From: Deltaproteobacteria bacterium UBA5754
GTDB lineage: Bacteria > Desulfobacterota > Dissulfuribacteria > Dissulfuribacterales > UBA5754
DNA length: 7,948 nucleotides
Assembly (NCBI GenBank): GCA_002419025.1
Contig: DIFG01000055.1
Coordinates: 1-7,948, forward strand
Direction: 5' to 3'
Position numbers and translations under genes: made by a program. The first letter of the stretch is position 1. Each line of letters begins with the position of its first letter. Below the pieces are notes generated by a model that was given only the letters and a program-made list of their open reading frames with translations, was not told the origin of the DNA and did no database searches. Positions 6,827 through 7,948 of the stretch are shown piece by piece.

Positions 6827-7858
6827 TCAGTTGATCATGATTTCCCGAAGGATATTAAGGTTGTCCAGGACCTTCCCGGAACCGAGGACGACGGAAGAAA
6901 GGGGATCCTCGGCAATGAGTATGGGAAGACCCGTCTCCTCACGAAGGAGCTTATCCAGATTCTTGAGAAGGGCCCCGCCACCAGTAAGCACGATCCCCCG
7001 GTCCACGATGTCGGCGGAAAGCTCCGGAGGTGTCTCCTCAAGGGCGTTTCTCACCACCTCTACGATGTTGTCGATCTGTTCCGATATGGCATCTCTGACC
7101 TCGGCTGCATTGATGACGATGGTCTTAGGAACGCCGGAGACCAGATCCCGGCCCTTGATCTCCATCTCTTCGAAGGGTGGCTCGGGGAGGACGTTTCCGA
7201 TCTGGATCTTTATGTTCTCGGCTGAATGCTCGCCGATAAGGAGATTAAACCTCCTCTTTATGTGCTGGAGGATCGCCTCGTCCATCCTGTCCCCGGCCAC
7301 TCGGATTGAAGCGCTGTAGACGATACCGGCAAGAGAGATGACAGCGACCTCTGTCGTCCCGCCGCCGATGTCAACAACCATGTTAGCCGTGGGTTCCGTG
7401 ATGGGAAGGCCCGCTCCGATGGCGGCCGCCATGGGCTCCTCAATGAGGTAAACCTCTCTAGCGCCAGCGGATTCAGCCGATTCAATTACAGCGCGCTTTT
7501 CCACCTGGGTGATGCCCGATGGGACACTTATGATGATCCGTGGCCGGACGAGGGTCCGCCGGTTGTGCACCTTGCGGATAAAATAGCGGAGCATGGATTC
7601 GGCGATCTCGAAATCGGCTATGACGCCTTCCTTCATGGGCCGTATGGCGACAATATTGCCAGGGGTTTTTCCCAGCATGGATTTTGCCTCTTTTCCAACG
7701 GCAAGGACCCGTGCGGAACGGGCGTCCTTTTTGACCGCAACTACCGAAGGCTCCCGAAGGACGATCCCCTTCCCTTTCACAAAAACAAGGGTATTCGCCG
7801 TTCCGAGGTCGATTGAAAGATCATTGGAGAGCCAACCGAGTATGAAATCAAGGATCAT
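6827..7858 (-). CDS. mreB: MreB, bacterial actin of the elongasome
   Basis: This is a 343-residue actin-fold ATPase that forms membrane-bound filaments and directs lateral wall synthesis. Nucleotide-site motifs are intact: phosphate-1 loop DLSIDLGTANT at 13-23, IEEPMAAAIGAGL at 139-151 containing the catalytic-region glutamate, phosphate-2 loop VVDIGGGTTEVAV at 161-173, and the adenosine-side LTGGGALLKNL at 291-301. The N-terminus MILDFILGW is hydrophobic, as expected for membrane attachment. The frame continues 27 codons upstream to a TTG at 7939. That extension is polar and not MreB-like, so the ATG at 7858 is chosen; it gives the usual family length. Only a weak purine stretch (GAGCAGAGAC) precedes the ATG. 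It is the first gene of the - strand operon seen here. Confidence 0.97.
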   Translation of the reverse strand: MILDFILGWLSNDLSIDLGTANTLVFVKGKGIVLREPSVVAVKKDARSARVLAVGKEAKSMLGKTPGNIVAIRPMKEGVIADFEIAESMLRYFIRKVHNRRTLVRPRIIISVPSGITQVEKRAVIESAESAGAREVYLIEEPMAAAIGAGLPITEPTANMVVDIGGGTTEVAVISLAGIVYSASIRVAGDRMDEAILQHIKRRFNLLIGEHSAENIKIQIGNVLPEPPFEEMEIKGRDLVSGVPKTIVINAAEVRDAISEQIDNIVEVVRNALEETPPELSADIVDRGIVLTGGGALLKNLDKLLREETGLPILIAEDPLSSVVLGSGKVLDNLNILREIMIN

Positions 7859-7948
7859 AACGTCTCTGCTCGCATAAAATTTGGAGGGAGCCTCGGAAAA
7901 TGGTCCTTTCGCCCGATGGCTGTGTTGCTCGTCGGTCAAAAATGCTCA
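7859..7948 (-). promoter_or_regulatory. mreB leader / upstream region
   Basis: These 90 bases before mreB carry no recognised gene and probably hold at least the 5' leader. A TTGACC at 7934-7939 (- strand) resembles a -35 box, but no acceptable -10 lies 16-18 bases downstream. The leader contains CTCCCTCC followed by a six-codon minicistron (ATG at 7875) whose TGA overlaps the mreB ATG. The real promoter may lie beyond the window. Confidence 0.3.

Noticed and set aside
7859..7939. 27-codon N-terminal extension of MreB from a TTG
   Set aside because: MreB proteins normally begin just before the phosphate-1 loop, as the ATG at 7858 gives; the extension is polar and has no supporting ribosome binding site in view.
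7911..7939. sigma-70 promoter for mreB based on TTGACC at 7934-7939
   Set aside because: The position 17 bases downstream reads TCGGGC, which is not a -10 element.

Overview
This window reads as an ordinary chromosomal segment from a Gram-negative bacterium. The best guess is a deltaproteobacterial (Desulfobacterota-like) lineage. That guess rests on the complete mreB-mreC-mreD-PBP2-rodA cluster, the moderately high GC by eye, and the protein style; no taxonomic marker was searched, so it is only an inference. Seven protein genes fill almost the whole window, in two convergent blocks. I see no tRNA, rRNA, CRISPR array, insertion sequence, prophage or other mobile element.

Left block, + strand (about 1-2494): a short leader with a good ribosome binding site precedes a 603-codon fusion of PurD (GAR synthetase, purine step 2) and PurE (N5-CAIR mutase, purine step 6). 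Overlapping its end by 11 bases is tsaC, which makes the threonylcarbamoyl-AMP used for the t6A modification of tRNA.

Right block, - strand (about 7858 down to 2466): the five-gene cell-elongation (elongasome) operon, in transcription order mreB, mreC, mreD, mrdA (PBP2), rodA. MreB forms the cytoplasmic actin-like filament. MreC and MreD form the membrane/periplasmic scaffold. PBP2 is the transpeptidase and RodA the glycosyltransferase of the lateral-wall synthase. The mreC/mreD and mreD/mrdA junctions are ATGA overlaps and mrdA/rodA overlap by 8 bases, so translation of the last four genes is probably coupled.

The two blocks collide tail to tail: tsaC and rodA overlap by 29 bases, with no recognisable intrinsic terminator between them. 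The points most worth a second look are the purD-purE fusion, the overlapping convergent ends, a probable Cys-Cys-His-Cys metal site in PBP2, and a six-codon minicistron whose stop overlaps the mreB start. I found no convincing undescribed system here. The many other open frames are reverse-strand or frame shadows of these seven genes.
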